From: Cognatiyoonia koreensis
GTDB taxonomy: Bacteria > Pseudomonadota > Alphaproteobacteria > Rhodobacterales > Rhodobacteraceae
Direction: 5' to 3'
Assembly (NCBI RefSeq): GCF_900109295.1
Contig: NZ_FOIZ01000001.1
Location: forward strand, 1,550,001-1,614,000
Length of the DNA: 64,000 nt
Every line of letters begins with the position of its first letter. The stretch's first letter is position 1. Shown one piece after another: positions 27,710-37,447 of this stretch. A model generated the notes under the pieces. That model searched no databases, had not been told where the DNA came from, and saw nothing but the letters and a program-made list of their open reading frames with translations. Made by a program: the position numbers and the translations under genes.

Positions 27710-30700
27710 GTGGCTGACGTAACAATCAACGGAACCTCTGGCGACGATATCATCGAAACCACAGGCGAAAACACCGATCACGAGGTCAATGCCGGCGCGG
27801 GCAATGACTTCATCGTTGATGGCGGTGGAACCGGTAGTGATGACATCTTCAACGGTGACGCAGGCGACGACAATATTCTGGGCGGATCCGGAAATGATAC
27901 GATCGACGGCGGCGTTGGCAATGACACAGTTCTTGGCAGTGAAGGCGACGACACGCTCCTGCTGAACGACAACTTCGGTGAAGACCGTGTAACAGGCGGC
28001 GAATTCCAGGAAATCACAGGCGACGTGCTGGATGCATCCGGCATGACGACGGATGCCACACTGACCTTCGGCGTTGATATTACAGTTGCCAGCGATGGCG
28101 GTGGCCCTCCCGGTGGCGGAGGCGGCCCACCCGGTGGCGGCGGTGATGGCGGCGGTGGACCCGGCGATGGAGGCGGCGATACGGTTGTAAAAGGTGCGAC
28201 ACTCGCATCCGGCACCAATTTCGCCGAAATCCTTGAGATTGAATCCTATGTGCTCGGCTCTGGCAATGACACCGTCATCGATGATGACGGCGACAACATC
28301 GTCAACATGGGCGCGGGTGACGACCAGTTCCAGATCACCGATGCGTTCGGGCAGGACACGCTGACCGGCGGCGAAGGCGGCGAAACCGATGGCGATCTCG
28401 TCGATGGGTCCGCGCTAACGGCCGCGGCGACTGTAACGTTCACCGGCGATGGCGTCGGCACGCTGACTGACGGCACCAATACGGTTACCTTCACAGAAGT
28501 CGAACGTGCCGAAACAGGTGCCGGGGCCGACACAGTCTATGGCGGGAGCGGCACCGAAAGCGTAGCCACCAACGACGGCGACGATGTCTTCTTTTTCGGC
28601 GACAATTTCGGCAATGACATCTATGTCGGCGGCGAAGGCGGCGAAACAACCGGCGACACGCTGGATGGCACTGCATTGACGGATGCTGTCACCGTGGCAT
28701 TTACCAGCGACGGTGGCGGCACGCTCAGCGACGGCACCGATACGATGGCATTCTCCGAGATGGAGCAGATCTCGACCGGTTTCGGCGACGACACTGTCAC
28801 GGGTGGCACCGGGAACGACACGGTCAACCTCAACCACGGCGACGATACATTCGCAGTCCTCGACAACTTCGGCAACGACACCGTCGACGGCGGTGCTGGC
28901 GGCGAAACCAACGGTGACTTCCTCGATGGGTCCGGGCTGACAACAGACGCCACGCTTATCCTGACGACCGAAGACGACGGCACGTTGACGTCCGGCACGA
29001 ACACCGTCAATTTCACTGATTTTGAACGGTTTGAAACTGGTGCGGGCAACGATACCGTTATCGGCAGCGCATCCGACGATACTTTCGCGACAAATGCGGG
29101 TGACGATACCGTCTCGGTCACCGCCGGGTCCGGCACCGACACCTGGGATGCTGGCGAAGGTGGTGAAACCACTGGCGACACGCTTGATGCAACCGCGCTG
29201 AATGGCGACACGACAGTCACGTTCAACAACGATGGCTCCGGCACGCTCAGCGACGGGATCGACGGCGTGAATTTTCAGGACGTTGAAGTCGTTCTGACCG
29301 GTGCTGGCAACGACACGATCACCGGCAGCACCGGAGATGAGACAGTCGCGGCCGGGGCTGGCGACGATACGTTCCAGATTGCCGACGGCTTTGGAAACGA
29401 CGATCTGGATGCTGGCGAAACTGCCGAGACTTCAGGGGATCGGTTGGATGGCTCGGCCCTGACAGCAGGCGTGACCGTCACACTGACAGATGCCGAAAAT
29501 GGCACGATAAGCGATGGCACCGACACACTGTCCTTCGCAGGCTTTGAAATCCTTGAAACCGGGTCAGGCAACGACACGATTGTCGGAAGCAATGATGACG
29601 ATACGATCGCGACGAACGGCGGGGACGATCGCTTCACGCTCGCCAACGGGTTTGGCACAGACACGTTCTCTGCGGGATCGAGCGGTGAAACCACAGGCGA
29701 TACCATCGACGGCTCCGCCCTCACCGATGATACAACCGTCAGCTTCACCGGCGCACAGCAAGGTACGTTAAGTGCGGGCACGGACAGCATCAGTTTTGAC
29801 GATGTGGAACGGATCGAAACCGGTTCTGGCAACGACACGATCGCGTCCGGCGCGGGTGACAATTCGGTCGCCACAAACGCAGGCGATGACACTTTCATAA
29901 TTACTGACGGCTTTGGCACCGACAGCTTCGATGCGGGCGAAGGCGGCGAAACGACGGGTGACCGGCTCGATGCTACGGGGATGACCGCCAACGCGACCGT
30001 CACACTCACGGGTGACGGTGACGGTACGCTGACGCAAGGCAGCAACAACGTTTCCTTTACTGACGTCGAACTGATCGAAACAGGTTCAGGTGACGACGAT
30101 GTAACAGGCGGGACCGGAAACGACAGCGTCGCGACAGGTGCCGGCGACGACAGCTTCAGCGTCCTGGATGGCTTTGGCGACGACATCGTTGATCTCGGCG
30201 AAACCGGTGAAACCAATGGCGACACGCTTGATGGGTCCGGTCTGACCAGCGATGTGACACTGAACCTTGCGGGCGGGGACGCTGGAACGCTGAGCGATGG
30301 TAGCGGCACCGTTACTTTCAGCGGTGCGGAAAATGTCGAAACCGGCGCAGGCGACGACGTCGCCACCGGGTCGTCCGATGACGATACCGTTGATCTGAAC
30401 CAGGGCGACGACAGATTTATCATTGCCGAAGGCTTTGGCAACGACAGCGTTGATTTCGGCGAAGGCAATCAGAACAACGGCGGCGATACGCTGGATGCAA
30501 CCGGCGTGACCAGTGACCTGACGGTGACCTTCACATCCGGTGAGTCTGGAAACGCGACGGACGGCACAAACACGCTGGCCTTCAGCGGCCTTGAAAACGT
30601 CGAAACCGGATCTGGAAACGATACGATCATCAGCGGCAGCGCCGGTGACAACGTGTCCACCAATGGCGGCGACGATACGTTCGTCGTTACAAACAATTTC

Positions 30701-33619
30701 GGAAATGATCAGTTCGACGCCGGTGAGACATCGGAAACAACCGGCGACAGCCTTGATGCAAGCGGTGTGACCAGCGACATCACGCTGAACTTCAGTGGCG
30801 CGGAACAGGGCTCGCTTTCATCTCAGGGCGATACGCTCAATTTCTCAGGGGTCGAGTCGGTCACGACCGGTTCAGGATATGACACGATCACATCTGGGGC
30901 GGGCAACGACAGCGTCTCATCCGGTGCAGGCGATGATGTCTACATCCTCAACAACGGTTTTGGCGATGACACATTCGACGCCGGCACGGGGAACGAATTC
31001 GACGGCGATCTGGTCGATGGCAGCAACCTGACAGGGGACACCACGGTTACCTTCACCGCAGATGGCGAAGGCACATTGGTTGATGGTGCGGACACGCTGA
31101 CTTTCAGCAACATCGAAGGGGTTGCAACAGGTTCCGGCAACGACACGATCTTCGGCGGCACCGGCGACGATGTCATCCTTGCGCAGGATGGCGACGATAC
31201 GCTGGTCCTGACCGGAAATTTCGGAAGCGACGCCATCCTTGGTGGGGAAGGTGGTGAATCGACGGGCGACAAGATTGATGCCGGCGCAATAACTGATGAC
31301 GTGACCATCTCTTTCTCTGGTAACGAAGAAGGCAACCTGACCGCTGGTACAAACAATGCCCTTTTCTTCGAGATCGAAGAAATCGAGACCGGCGCAGGCA
31401 ACGATACATTCACCGGAAGTTCCGGCAATGAAAGGATCATCGCTAACGCAGGCGACGATACGTTCAATGTCGCTGACAACTTCGGGACGGACAGTTTCGA
31501 GGCCGGCAGTACGGGCGAAACAACGGGCGACCGGATCGATGCATCGGCCATGACGGCCGGGGCGACCGTGGCTTTGACGGGTACGGGCACAGGCACGCTG
31601 TCCCAAGGTGCCAACACGCTGACCTTCGACGGTATTGAAGCCATTGAAACCGGCAGTGGCGCGGATACGATCACAGGCAGCAGCGGCAACGACACCATCG
31701 TCACGAATGAGGGTGATGACACATTAATCGTTTCCGACGGTTTCGGTGACGACACGATTGCAGCAGGCGGTGGCAGCGACCACGTCGACGGCAGCGCGCT
31801 TAGCACCGATGCGACGGTCAATTTTACGTCTGCCGAGGCAGGTACGCTCTCGTCTGGGACGGACAGCGTAGATTTTGACGATGTCGAGGCGGTGAGCACC
31901 GGCAGCGGCAATGATACAATCATCGGCAGCAGTGGCGCGGAAACCGTCAGCTCTGGCGCGGGCGATGACACATTCACGATCAACGACGGGTTCGGCAACG
32001 ATGATCTTGATGCCGGTTCCGGCGGTGAAATGGTTGGGGATACGCTCGACGCGGGTGGTCTTAGCATCGATGCAACGGTCCAGCTGAACAACAACGGCAC
32101 AGGCAGCATTTCTGCTGGCGGCAGCACAGCGTCGCTACGCGATTTCGAGAACTTCGAAACCGGAACCGGCAACGACACCGTGTCAGGCAGCAGCCGCGAC
32201 GAAACGGTCAGCACAGGTGTTGGCGACGACACATTCGTGATCGATGACGGGTTCGGCGACGACAGCTTTGATGCAGGCGAAGGCGGCGACGTAAACGGCG
32301 ACACCATCGACGCAAGTCAGGTGAACAGCGATATCAACGTCAACTTTTCTGGCAACGAAGACGGCACATTGACGGCTGGCAGCAATTCGCTGGCGTTCGA
32401 CAACGTCGAAAACGTCGTCACTGGATCGGGCGACGATACATTCATCGGCAGCACCGGCAATGAAAGCGTCAGCGCAGGCACGGGTGATGATACCTTCGTC
32501 ATCAGTGACGGGTTCGGGCAAGATACGTTCAATGCAGGCGAAGGTGGCTTCACATCGGGCGACACGATTGACGGCTCTGCACTGACCGATGATGCCACGG
32601 TGCGCTTTAATGCCGACGAAGACGGATTTGTGCGCGCCGGCACAAATCAAATCGACTTTACGAACGTCGAAATAATCGAAACGGGGTCCGGCAACGATAC
32701 GGTTTTCGGTGATGTCGGGGACGACAGGGTCAATACCGGCGCTGGCGACGACCGGATCATCGGCTTGGAAGGCCGCGATACATTTGATACCGGCGCTGGT
32801 GACGACACGATCTTCTTTGCCGAAGGTGACAGCATCGACGGCGGGTCCGGCGATGATGAATTCCTGCTGCGCGATTACGGCGAAACGAGCAACAACACGA
32901 TCACCATCGACGGCGGATCCGAAAACACGATCGCTGGCGACGTATTGCGCCTTGGGCGTTTGGCCGATCTGACAACGCTCAACGTGAACGGGCTGGGCAA
33001 CGGCTCAGTCACGCTCAAAGACGGGACGCTTCTGAATTTCACCGATATTGAAACGGTGATCTGCTTTACGCCGGGTACGATGATCGCGACGCCCTTTGGA
33101 CCTCGCGACATTGCCGACCTGAAAATTGGCGATCGCGTCCTGACCCGCGACAACGGAATCCAACCGATCCGTTGGATTCAAAGCCGCACAGTCCCTGCTT
33201 GCGACCGCTTTGCTCCAATACGCATTCGCCCCGGTGTTTTGACAGATCAAGCGCAGGATTTGGTTGTGTCACCCCAGCACAGGATGCTGTTCGAAGGTTA
33301 TCGCGCTGAACTTCTGTTCGGTGAATCCGAAGTCCTGGTATCAGCAAAGCACCTTGTCGACGGACGTTTTGTTACACAAGACGAAGGCGGCGACGTGACC
33401 TATATTCACATGATGTGCGACAAGCACGAGGTCGTCTTTGCCAATGGGGCCGCTTCGGAAAGCTTCCACCCCGGCGCAGTCGGCCTGACGGCGGTCTCTG
33501 ATGAAGCCCGCGAGGAGCTGTTTGCGCTCTTCCCCGAATTGCGCAGCAACCCGAACGGCTATGGACCAACAGCGCGGCGGTGCCTGCGCAAGCACGAAAC
33601 ACAGTTGCTCTCTGCCTGA
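27710..33619 (+). CDS. Giant modular RTX-type protein with C-terminal Hint domain (second of a pair)
   Basis: A 1969-residue, very acidic protein. A short RTX block (about residues 5-85) is followed by a Gly/Pro linker (about 130-158, with GGGPPGGGG motifs). About 18 copies of an 87-residue module come next, each with DDTxxGxxGND, a GDDxF strand, GGETTGDxLDGSALT and a GTL-x-x-G strand. Final RTX turns and a Hint domain follow (C1785, H1857). The last 185 residues closely match the first paralogue. Start is GTG at 27710, 65 bases after that gene. Likely a secreted or surface adhesin-like protein; I infer this from the repeats. Confidence 0.87.
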   Translation: MADVTINGTSGDDIIETTGENTDHEVNAGAGNDFIVDGGGTGSDDIFNGDAGDDNILGGSGNDTIDGGVGNDTVLGSEGDDTLLLNDNFGEDRVTGGEFQEITGDVLDASGMTTDATLTFGVDITVASDGGGPPGGGGGPPGGGGDGGGGPGDGGGDTVVKGATLASGTNFAEILEIESYVLGSGNDTVIDDDGDNIVNMGAGDDQFQITDAFGQDTLTGGEGGETDGDLVDGSALTAAATVTFTGDGVGTLTDGTNTVTFTEVERAETGAGADTVYGGSGTESVATNDGDDVFFFGDNFGNDIYVGGEGGETTGDTLDGTALTDAVTVAFTSDGGGTLSDGTDTMAFSEMEQISTGFGDDTVTGGTGNDTVNLNHGDDTFAVLDNFGNDTVDGGAGGETNGDFLDGSGLTTDATLILTTEDDGTLTSGTNTVNFTDFERFETGAGNDTVIGSASDDTFATNAGDDTVSVTAGSGTDTWDAGEGGETTGDTLDATALNGDTTVTFNNDGSGTLSDGIDGVNFQDVEVVLTGAGNDTITGSTGDETVAAGAGDDTFQIADGFGNDDLDAGETAETSGDRLDGSALTAGVTVTLTDAENGTISDGTDTLSFAGFEILETGSGNDTIVGSNDDDTIATNGGDDRFTLANGFGTDTFSAGSSGETTGDTIDGSALTDDTTVSFTGAQQGTLSAGTDSISFDDVERIETGSGNDTIASGAGDNSVATNAGDDTFIITDGFGTDSFDAGEGGETTGDRLDATGMTANATVTLTGDGDGTLTQGSNNVSFTDVELIETGSGDDDVTGGTGNDSVATGAGDDSFSVLDGFGDDIVDLGETGETNGDTLDGSGLTSDVTLNLAGGDAGTLSDGSGTVTFSGAENVETGAGDDVATGSSDDDTVDLNQGDDRFIIAEGFGNDSVDFGEGNQNNGGDTLDATGVTSDLTVTFTSGESGNATDGTNTLAFSGLENVETGSGNDTIISGSAGDNVSTNGGDDTFVVTNNFGNDQFDAGETSETTGDSLDASGVTSDITLNFSGAEQGSLSSQGDTLNFSGVESVTTGSGYDTITSGAGNDSVSSGAGDDVYILNNGFGDDTFDAGTGNEFDGDLVDGSNLTGDTTVTFTADGEGTLVDGADTLTFSNIEGVATGSGNDTIFGGTGDDVILAQDGDDTLVLTGNFGSDAILGGEGGESTGDKIDAGAITDDVTISFSGNEEGNLTAGTNNALFFEIEEIETGAGNDTFTGSSGNERIIANAGDDTFNVADNFGTDSFEAGSTGETTGDRIDASAMTAGATVALTGTGTGTLSQGANTLTFDGIEAIETGSGADTITGSSGNDTIVTNEGDDTLIVSDGFGDDTIAAGGGSDHVDGSALSTDATVNFTSAEAGTLSSGTDSVDFDDVEAVSTGSGNDTIIGSSGAETVSSGAGDDTFTINDGFGNDDLDAGSGGEMVGDTLDAGGLSIDATVQLNNNGTGSISAGGSTASLRDFENFETGTGNDTVSGSSRDETVSTGVGDDTFVIDDGFGDDSFDAGEGGDVNGDTIDASQVNSDINVNFSGNEDGTLTAGSNSLAFDNVENVVTGSGDDTFIGSTGNESVSAGTGDDTFVISDGFGQDTFNAGEGGFTSGDTIDGSALTDDATVRFNADEDGFVRAGTNQIDFTNVEIIETGSGNDTVFGDVGDDRVNTGAGDDRIIGLEGRDTFDTGAGDDTIFFAEGDSIDGGSGDDEFLLRDYGETSNNTITIDGGSENTIAGDVLRLGRLADLTTLNVNGLGNGSVTLKDGTLLNFTDIETVICFTPGTMIATPFGPRDIADLKIGDRVLTRDNGIQPIRWIQSRTVPACDRFAPIRIRPGVLTDQAQDLVVSPQHRMLFEGYRAELLFGESEVLVSAKHLVDGRFVTQDEGGDVTYIHMMCDKHEVVFANGAASESFHPGAVGLTAVSDEAREELFALFPELRSNPNGYGPTARRCLRKHETQLLSA
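27990..32720 (+). repeat. Tandem array of about 18 diverged 261-base modules
   Basis: Counting the GET-x-GD-x-LD-x-S marker gives about 18 successive copies, with 87 residues (261 bases) measured between two neighbouring markers. Copies are diverged: the fifteenth has lost most of the marker (GGGSDHVDGSAL) and the tenth reads NQNNGGDTLDAT. No two adjacent copies look identical, so the array is old rather than recently expanded. Ends are approximate. Confidence 0.8.
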
Positions 33620-33635
33620 TTAAGCAGACATTGCG

Positions 33636-33658
33636 GAAAAAGGCTGGCGGCGTCAGCC
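33636..33658 (-). terminator. Probable terminator of the amidotransferase gene
   Basis: On the minus strand GGCTG and CAGCC form a 5-base-pair stem with a seven-base loop, followed by TTTTT. The stop codon of the amidotransferase lies within the hairpin. The stem is short, so efficiency is uncertain. Confidence 0.5.
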
Positions 33659-34435
33659 GGCGCGGCGCAATGCGCGTCCAGCTTTCCACGCGCGTGCCGC
33701 CTCCCCGAACGACTCAAACAAGGGCCGCGATACCGGATCTTTGGCGGCTTCGTATTCCGGATGCCACTGCACGCCTAATGTAAAGCCGGGCGCACCGGCG
33801 ACATAGATCGCCTCCGGCGTCCCATCGGGTGCGGTGCCGTCGATAACGATGCGCTCTCCGGGCTGTTTGATCCCCTGCCCGTGCAAGGAATTGGTCAGGA
33901 CTTCGGTGCTGCCAAGAATACGATGAAAAGGTCCACCCTCGGTCAACTTCACGATGTGGCGCATCGCGAATTTCTCTTCCAGCGTCCCGTCTGGCGGCAT
34001 CCGGTGATTGTCGCGCCCGGGCAAATCGCGGATCTCAGGGTAAAGCGAGCCGCCCATAGCGACATTCAATTCCTGAAACCCCCGGCAGATCGACAGGATC
34101 GGCAAGCCATGCGCCACACATGCGCGCACAAGCGGCAAAACGACCGAGTCACGGTTGCGATCAAAAACCCCATGGGCCTCGGTCTCGGTCTCGCCATATT
34201 CTTCGGGATGCACATTTGGGCGACCGCCAGTCAGAACAAAGCCGTCACAAATCCCCATCCATTCGTCTGTGGACCCATATCGCGGGTCGGTCGGGATGAT
34301 CAGCGGGATAGCGTCACAGAGCGCTGCGACGGCCTCGGAATTCATGACCCCTGCTGCGTGAGCCGGGTATTGATCGTTGATCAGGTAGTGGTTGCCGATG
34401 ATGCCAATAACAGGGCGCAATAGTCTGAACCTCAT
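33653..34435 (-). CDS. Class I glutamine amidotransferase, gamma-Glu-GABA hydrolase (PuuD) type
   Basis: A 260-residue peptidase C26-type protein. The nucleophile elbow is SICRGFQELNVAMGG (Cys), and the His/Glu pair lies in GVQWHPEYE. PVIGIIGNHYLIN at the start and FVLTGGRPNVHPEEYGE are typical. The family hydrolyses gamma-glutamyl amides, for example in the putrescine pathway, but no other puu gene is near, so the substrate is open. It stands alone on the minus strand between the RTX genes and the GlcG-like gene. Confidence 0.85.
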   Translation of the reverse strand: MRFRLLRPVIGIIGNHYLINDQYPAHAAGVMNSEAVAALCDAIPLIIPTDPRYGSTDEWMGICDGFVLTGGRPNVHPEEYGETETEAHGVFDRNRDSVVLPLVRACVAHGLPILSICRGFQELNVAMGGSLYPEIRDLPGRDNHRMPPDGTLEEKFAMRHIVKLTEGGPFHRILGSTEVLTNSLHGQGIKQPGERIVIDGTAPDGTPEAIYVAGAPGFTLGVQWHPEYEAAKDPVSRPLFESFGEAARAWKAGRALRRAG

Positions 34436-34504
34436 TGATTTGGCCCAAAACTAACTACTCCGCTTCAGGATTCAAGCAAAACCCGCCGCAAAAGCCCTTT
34501 GGTA

Positions 34505-34933
34505 TCATGCGTCCCCGGTCAGCCCGGCGGCGTTGATTCCGGCCATACCGGCAATAACATCATTGTCGGATGTATCACCGGTCACACCAACCGCCCCAAT
34601 CAGATTGCCGCGTTTGTCGCGCACGAGGATACCGCCTGGCACAGGAACAACTTGCCCACCATAGACACCATTCACAGCAGCCATGAAATAGGCCTGCTGT
34701 TCCGCGCGCGCCATCTGTGCCGACCCCGGCATCCCCAACATGACAGCGCCGTAAGCCTTGCCTTGGGCAATTCCAAAACGGCCCGAAGACGCGCCATCAG
34801 CGCGTTCGAACGCTTTGACGTGACCGCCCGCATCCAACACGACGACAGACAGCGGCTTGAACCCCATTTGCTCGCCTTTCGCCATCGCCTTGCGAATGAT
34901 GGTGCGTGCCTTAGAGGTACTGATTTCTGCCAT
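34505..34933 (-). CDS. GlcG/HbpS-family protein
   Basis: A 142-residue protein of the GlcG/HbpS (haem-degrading-like) family: MGFKPLSVVVLDAGGHVKAF, then the C-terminal GGILVRDKRGNLIGAVGVTG. These proteins bind haem or small ligands in some species; in glycolate operons (glcG) the role is unclear. I chose the ATG at 34933, preceded by GGAG; an ATG eight residues upstream lacks a site. It follows malate synthase G by 36 bases on the same strand, the same pairing seen in glc operons. Confidence 0.85.
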   Translation of the reverse strand: MAEISTSKARTIIRKAMAKGEQMGFKPLSVVVLDAGGHVKAFERADGASSGRFGIAQGKAYGAVMLGMPGSAQMARAEQQAYFMAAVNGVYGGQVVPVPGGILVRDKRGNLIGAVGVTGDTSDNDVIAGMAGINAAGLTGDA

Positions 34934-34969
34934 GTCTCGTCTCCTTCGATCGCACAAGCGGCGGCGACA

Positions 34970-37117
34970 TTAGTGGTTGCGCTGTGCCTTAAGTTCCAAT
35001 CTGCGGCGATGCAGAACCGGTTCCGTATAACCGGACGGTTGTTCCCGACCTTTGAACACAAGATCACAGGCCGCTTGATAGGCGATCCCGTCAAATGTCG
35101 GGGCCATCGGACGATAGGCCGGGTCATCCGCGTTCTGACGGTCGACGACTTCGGCCATCTTGCGCATGGTATCCATCACCTGCTTTTCGGAAACAACACC
35201 GTGGTGCAGCCAATTGGCAAGCGCTTGTGATGAAATGCGGCAGGTCGCGCGGTCTTCCATCAGGCCCACATCGTTGATGTCGGGCACTTTCGAACAACCA
35301 ACACCCTGATCGATCCAGCGCACGACATAGCCCAGAATGCCCTGTGCGTTGTTTTCGATCTCTTTCTGAATCTGCGCATCCGACCAGCGTCGAAAGGTCG
35401 CCAGCGGAATATCAAGGATTGAAGACACATAGGCGCGTCGTCCGCCAGCTTTCAGCTTCGCCTGAACGGCCAGTACATCGACCTGATGGTAATGTAGGGC
35501 GTGCAATGTCGCGGCCGTCGGACTTGGCACCCATGCGCAGTTCGCACCGGATTTCGGATGACCGATCTTCTGTTCGATCATGGCGGCCATCATGTCAGGC
35601 ATCGCCCACATGCCCTTGCCGATCTGGGCCTTGCCGGAAAAGCCGCACTCCAACCCGATATCGACGTTCTGGTCTTCGTATGCCCCGATCCACTGCTTGC
35701 GCTTGATGAAGTCCTTGCGGCTGAACGGGCCCGCCTCCATCGAGGTATGGATTTCATCGCCGGTGCGATCCAGAAAGCCTGTGTTGATGAACGCGACGCG
35801 CGACTTGGCAGCGCGGATGCATTCCTTGAGATTAACGGTCGTGCGGCGCTCTTCGTCCATAATCCCGACCTTGATCGTATCACGCGGCAAGCCCAGCGCA
35901 TCTTCAACATGCGAGAAGATTTCATTGGTGAACGCGACTTCTTCAGGGCCGTGCATCTTGGGTTTCACGATATAAATCGACCCGTGAACGGAATTGCCGC
36001 TTTCGCGCTTGAGGTCGTGCATCGCGATCAACGTCGTGATCATGCCGTCCATCAAGCCCTCATAGGCTTCGGAACCGTCTTTCAGAAGGATTGCCGGGTT
36101 CGTCATCAGGTGACCGACATTGCGGATCCACAACAAGGCACGACCCTTCATCGTGAAGGTGCTCCCATCCGGTGCGGTGTAGGCCATATCGTCGTTCAGA
36201 CGGCGGGTCATGGTCTTGCCGCCCTTTTCAAACGACGCTTCCAGATTACCCTGCATCAGGCCAAGCCAGTTCGCATAGGCCTGCACCTTGTCTTCAGCAT
36301 CCACACAAGCGACTGAATCCTCGCAATCCATGATCGCGGACACAGCGCTTTCCAGTCGAACATCAGCCAAAAGCGCCTGATCGCGGCTGCCGATCGGATG
36401 CGCGCGATCAAACACCAATTCGACGTGCAAGCCGTTGTTGCGCAACAAGATAGCATCCGGTGCCTTGGGGTTCCCACGATAGCCGACAAACTTATCGGGC
36501 TGCTCGAGCGGCATGTCGTCAATCAGCAAGGCGCCCTTGTCGATGTAATAGCGCGACACGTCCGCATGGCTTGCGCCAGCGATTGCAAACGCCTGATCCA
36601 GAAACACACGGGTGCGCGCAACAACGCGGGATCCATGCCCGCGGTCATAGCCACCCTTCGGCGGCATCCGCCCCATCGCATCCGTGCCGTAGAACGCATC
36701 GTAAAGGCTGCCCCAACGGGCATTGGCCGCGTTCAGCGCAAAGCGGGCATTGGTAATCGGCACAACCAGCTGCGGGCCGGGGACCTTGGCGATCTCGGGA
36801 TCGACATTCGCTGTCGTGATTTCAAAGTCATCACCTTCGGGGACCAGATAGCCGATCTCGCGCAGAAAGGCCTCGTATCCGTCGCGGTCACGGATGTGGC
36901 CGGGGTTCTCCAAATGAAAGCCGTCGATTTGACCCTGCAACGCTGCACGCTTGTCCAGTAGCGCGGCATTGCGCGCCGCCTTGTCGTGAAGCAATGCCGA
37001 AAATCCTTCCCAGAACGCCGCCGGTTCGACACCGGTTCCCGGCAATGCCTGCTCATCTATGAATTGCGCAAGTTCAGCAGCAACTTGCAGGCCCTGCTTT
37101 TCGATCCGGTCGGTCAT
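34970..37117 (-). CDS. glcB: Malate synthase G
   Basis: A 715-residue enzyme of normal length for the G isoform. The central barrel contains [15 protein letters not shown] and [15 protein letters not shown]; the metal-site glutamate/aspartate region ([14 protein letters not shown]) and the C-terminal [20 protein letters not shown] are family hallmarks. It condenses glyoxylate and acetyl-CoA to malate and is needed for growth on C2 compounds. The ATG at 37117 has GGGGGA eight bases upstream. It is followed by the GlcG-like gene. Confidence 0.97.
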   Translation of the reverse strand: MTDRIEKQGLQVAAELAQFIDEQALPGTGVEPAAFWEGFSALLHDKAARNAALLDKRAALQGQIDGFHLENPGHIRDRDGYEAFLREIGYLVPEGDDFEITTANVDPEIAKVPGPQLVVPITNARFALNAANARWGSLYDAFYGTDAMGRMPPKGGYDRGHGSRVVARTRVFLDQAFAIAGASHADVSRYYIDKGALLIDDMPLEQPDKFVGYRGNPKAPDAILLRNNGLHVELVFDRAHPIGSRDQALLADVRLESAVSAIMDCEDSVACVDAEDKVQAYANWLGLMQGNLEASFEKGGKTMTRRLNDDMAYTAPDGSTFTMKGRALLWIRNVGHLMTNPAILLKDGSEAYEGLMDGMITTLIAMHDLKRESGNSVHGSIYIVKPKMHGPEEVAFTNEIFSHVEDALGLPRDTIKVGIMDEERRTTVNLKECIRAAKSRVAFINTGFLDRTGDEIHTSMEAGPFSRKDFIKRKQWIGAYEDQNVDIGLECGFSGKAQIGKGMWAMPDMMAAMIEQKIGHPKSGANCAWVPSPTAATLHALHYHQVDVLAVQAKLKAGGRRAYVSSILDIPLATFRRWSDAQIQKEIENNAQGILGYVVRWIDQGVGCSKVPDINDVGLMEDRATCRISSQALANWLHHGVVSEKQVMDTMRKMAEVVDRQNADDPAYRPMAPTFDGIAYQAACDLVFKGREQPSGYTEPVLHRRRLELKAQRNH

Positions 37118-37223
37118 TCGATCTGTCCCCCTTGCTGCGGCATACGACGGCACACCGCTATCCCGCAGGACTTAGAACGAAGATTTGGCAGTGGCAATGA
37201 TTTGGAGTGATTTTCTGACCAAT

Positions 37224-37379
37224 TCAGTCTTTCACAGATGACCTTTCGGCACGGCACCGGTCGGAACAATACTTGACGTCGTCCCAAACCTTTTCCCATT
37301 TCTTGCGCCACTGGAAAGGGCGACCACAAGTGATACAGACCTTTTCAGGCAGATCGCCCTTCTTGCGCATTTTCGCCAT
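37224..37379 (-). CDS. DUF2256 small zinc-finger-like protein
   Basis: A 51-residue protein: [15 protein letters not shown], then [20 protein letters not shown] and a second pair in YCSDRCRAE. Two cysteine pairs (CxxC and CxxxC) should bind one zinc. This is the DUF2256 family, whose function is unknown; members often lie near cryptochrome/photolyase genes. The start at 37379 has AGGG seven bases upstream, and the longer open frame upstream has no such site. It is divergent from pepN with 68 bases between. Confidence 0.85.
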   Translation of the reverse strand: MAKMRKKGDLPEKVCITCGRPFQWRKKWEKVWDDVKYCSDRCRAERSSVKD

Positions 37380-37447
37380 GACCGATCCCTTGCTCTGCCT
37401 CGTTCCGGAACATAGGTTCGGGGTTCCGCATCGCAAGGGAAAGCCAG

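Noticed and set aside
26196..27725. Long open frame on the minus strand (509 codons) opposite the first RTX gene
   Set aside because: It mirrors the codon pattern of the RTX/Hint sequence, has no recognisable domain and no ribosome site. The plus strand has clear family motifs.
30940..32307. Long minus-strand frame (455 codons) rich in Ser and Pro opposite the second RTX gene
   Set aside because: The Ser/Pro repeats are the reverse complement of Asp/Gly-rich repeats. Such frames are a by-product of the repeat composition.
27990..32720. Regular 261-base repeats suggesting a CRISPR array
   Set aside because: The units are coding, diverged and in frame, with no short identical repeat and unique spacers, and no cas genes are near.
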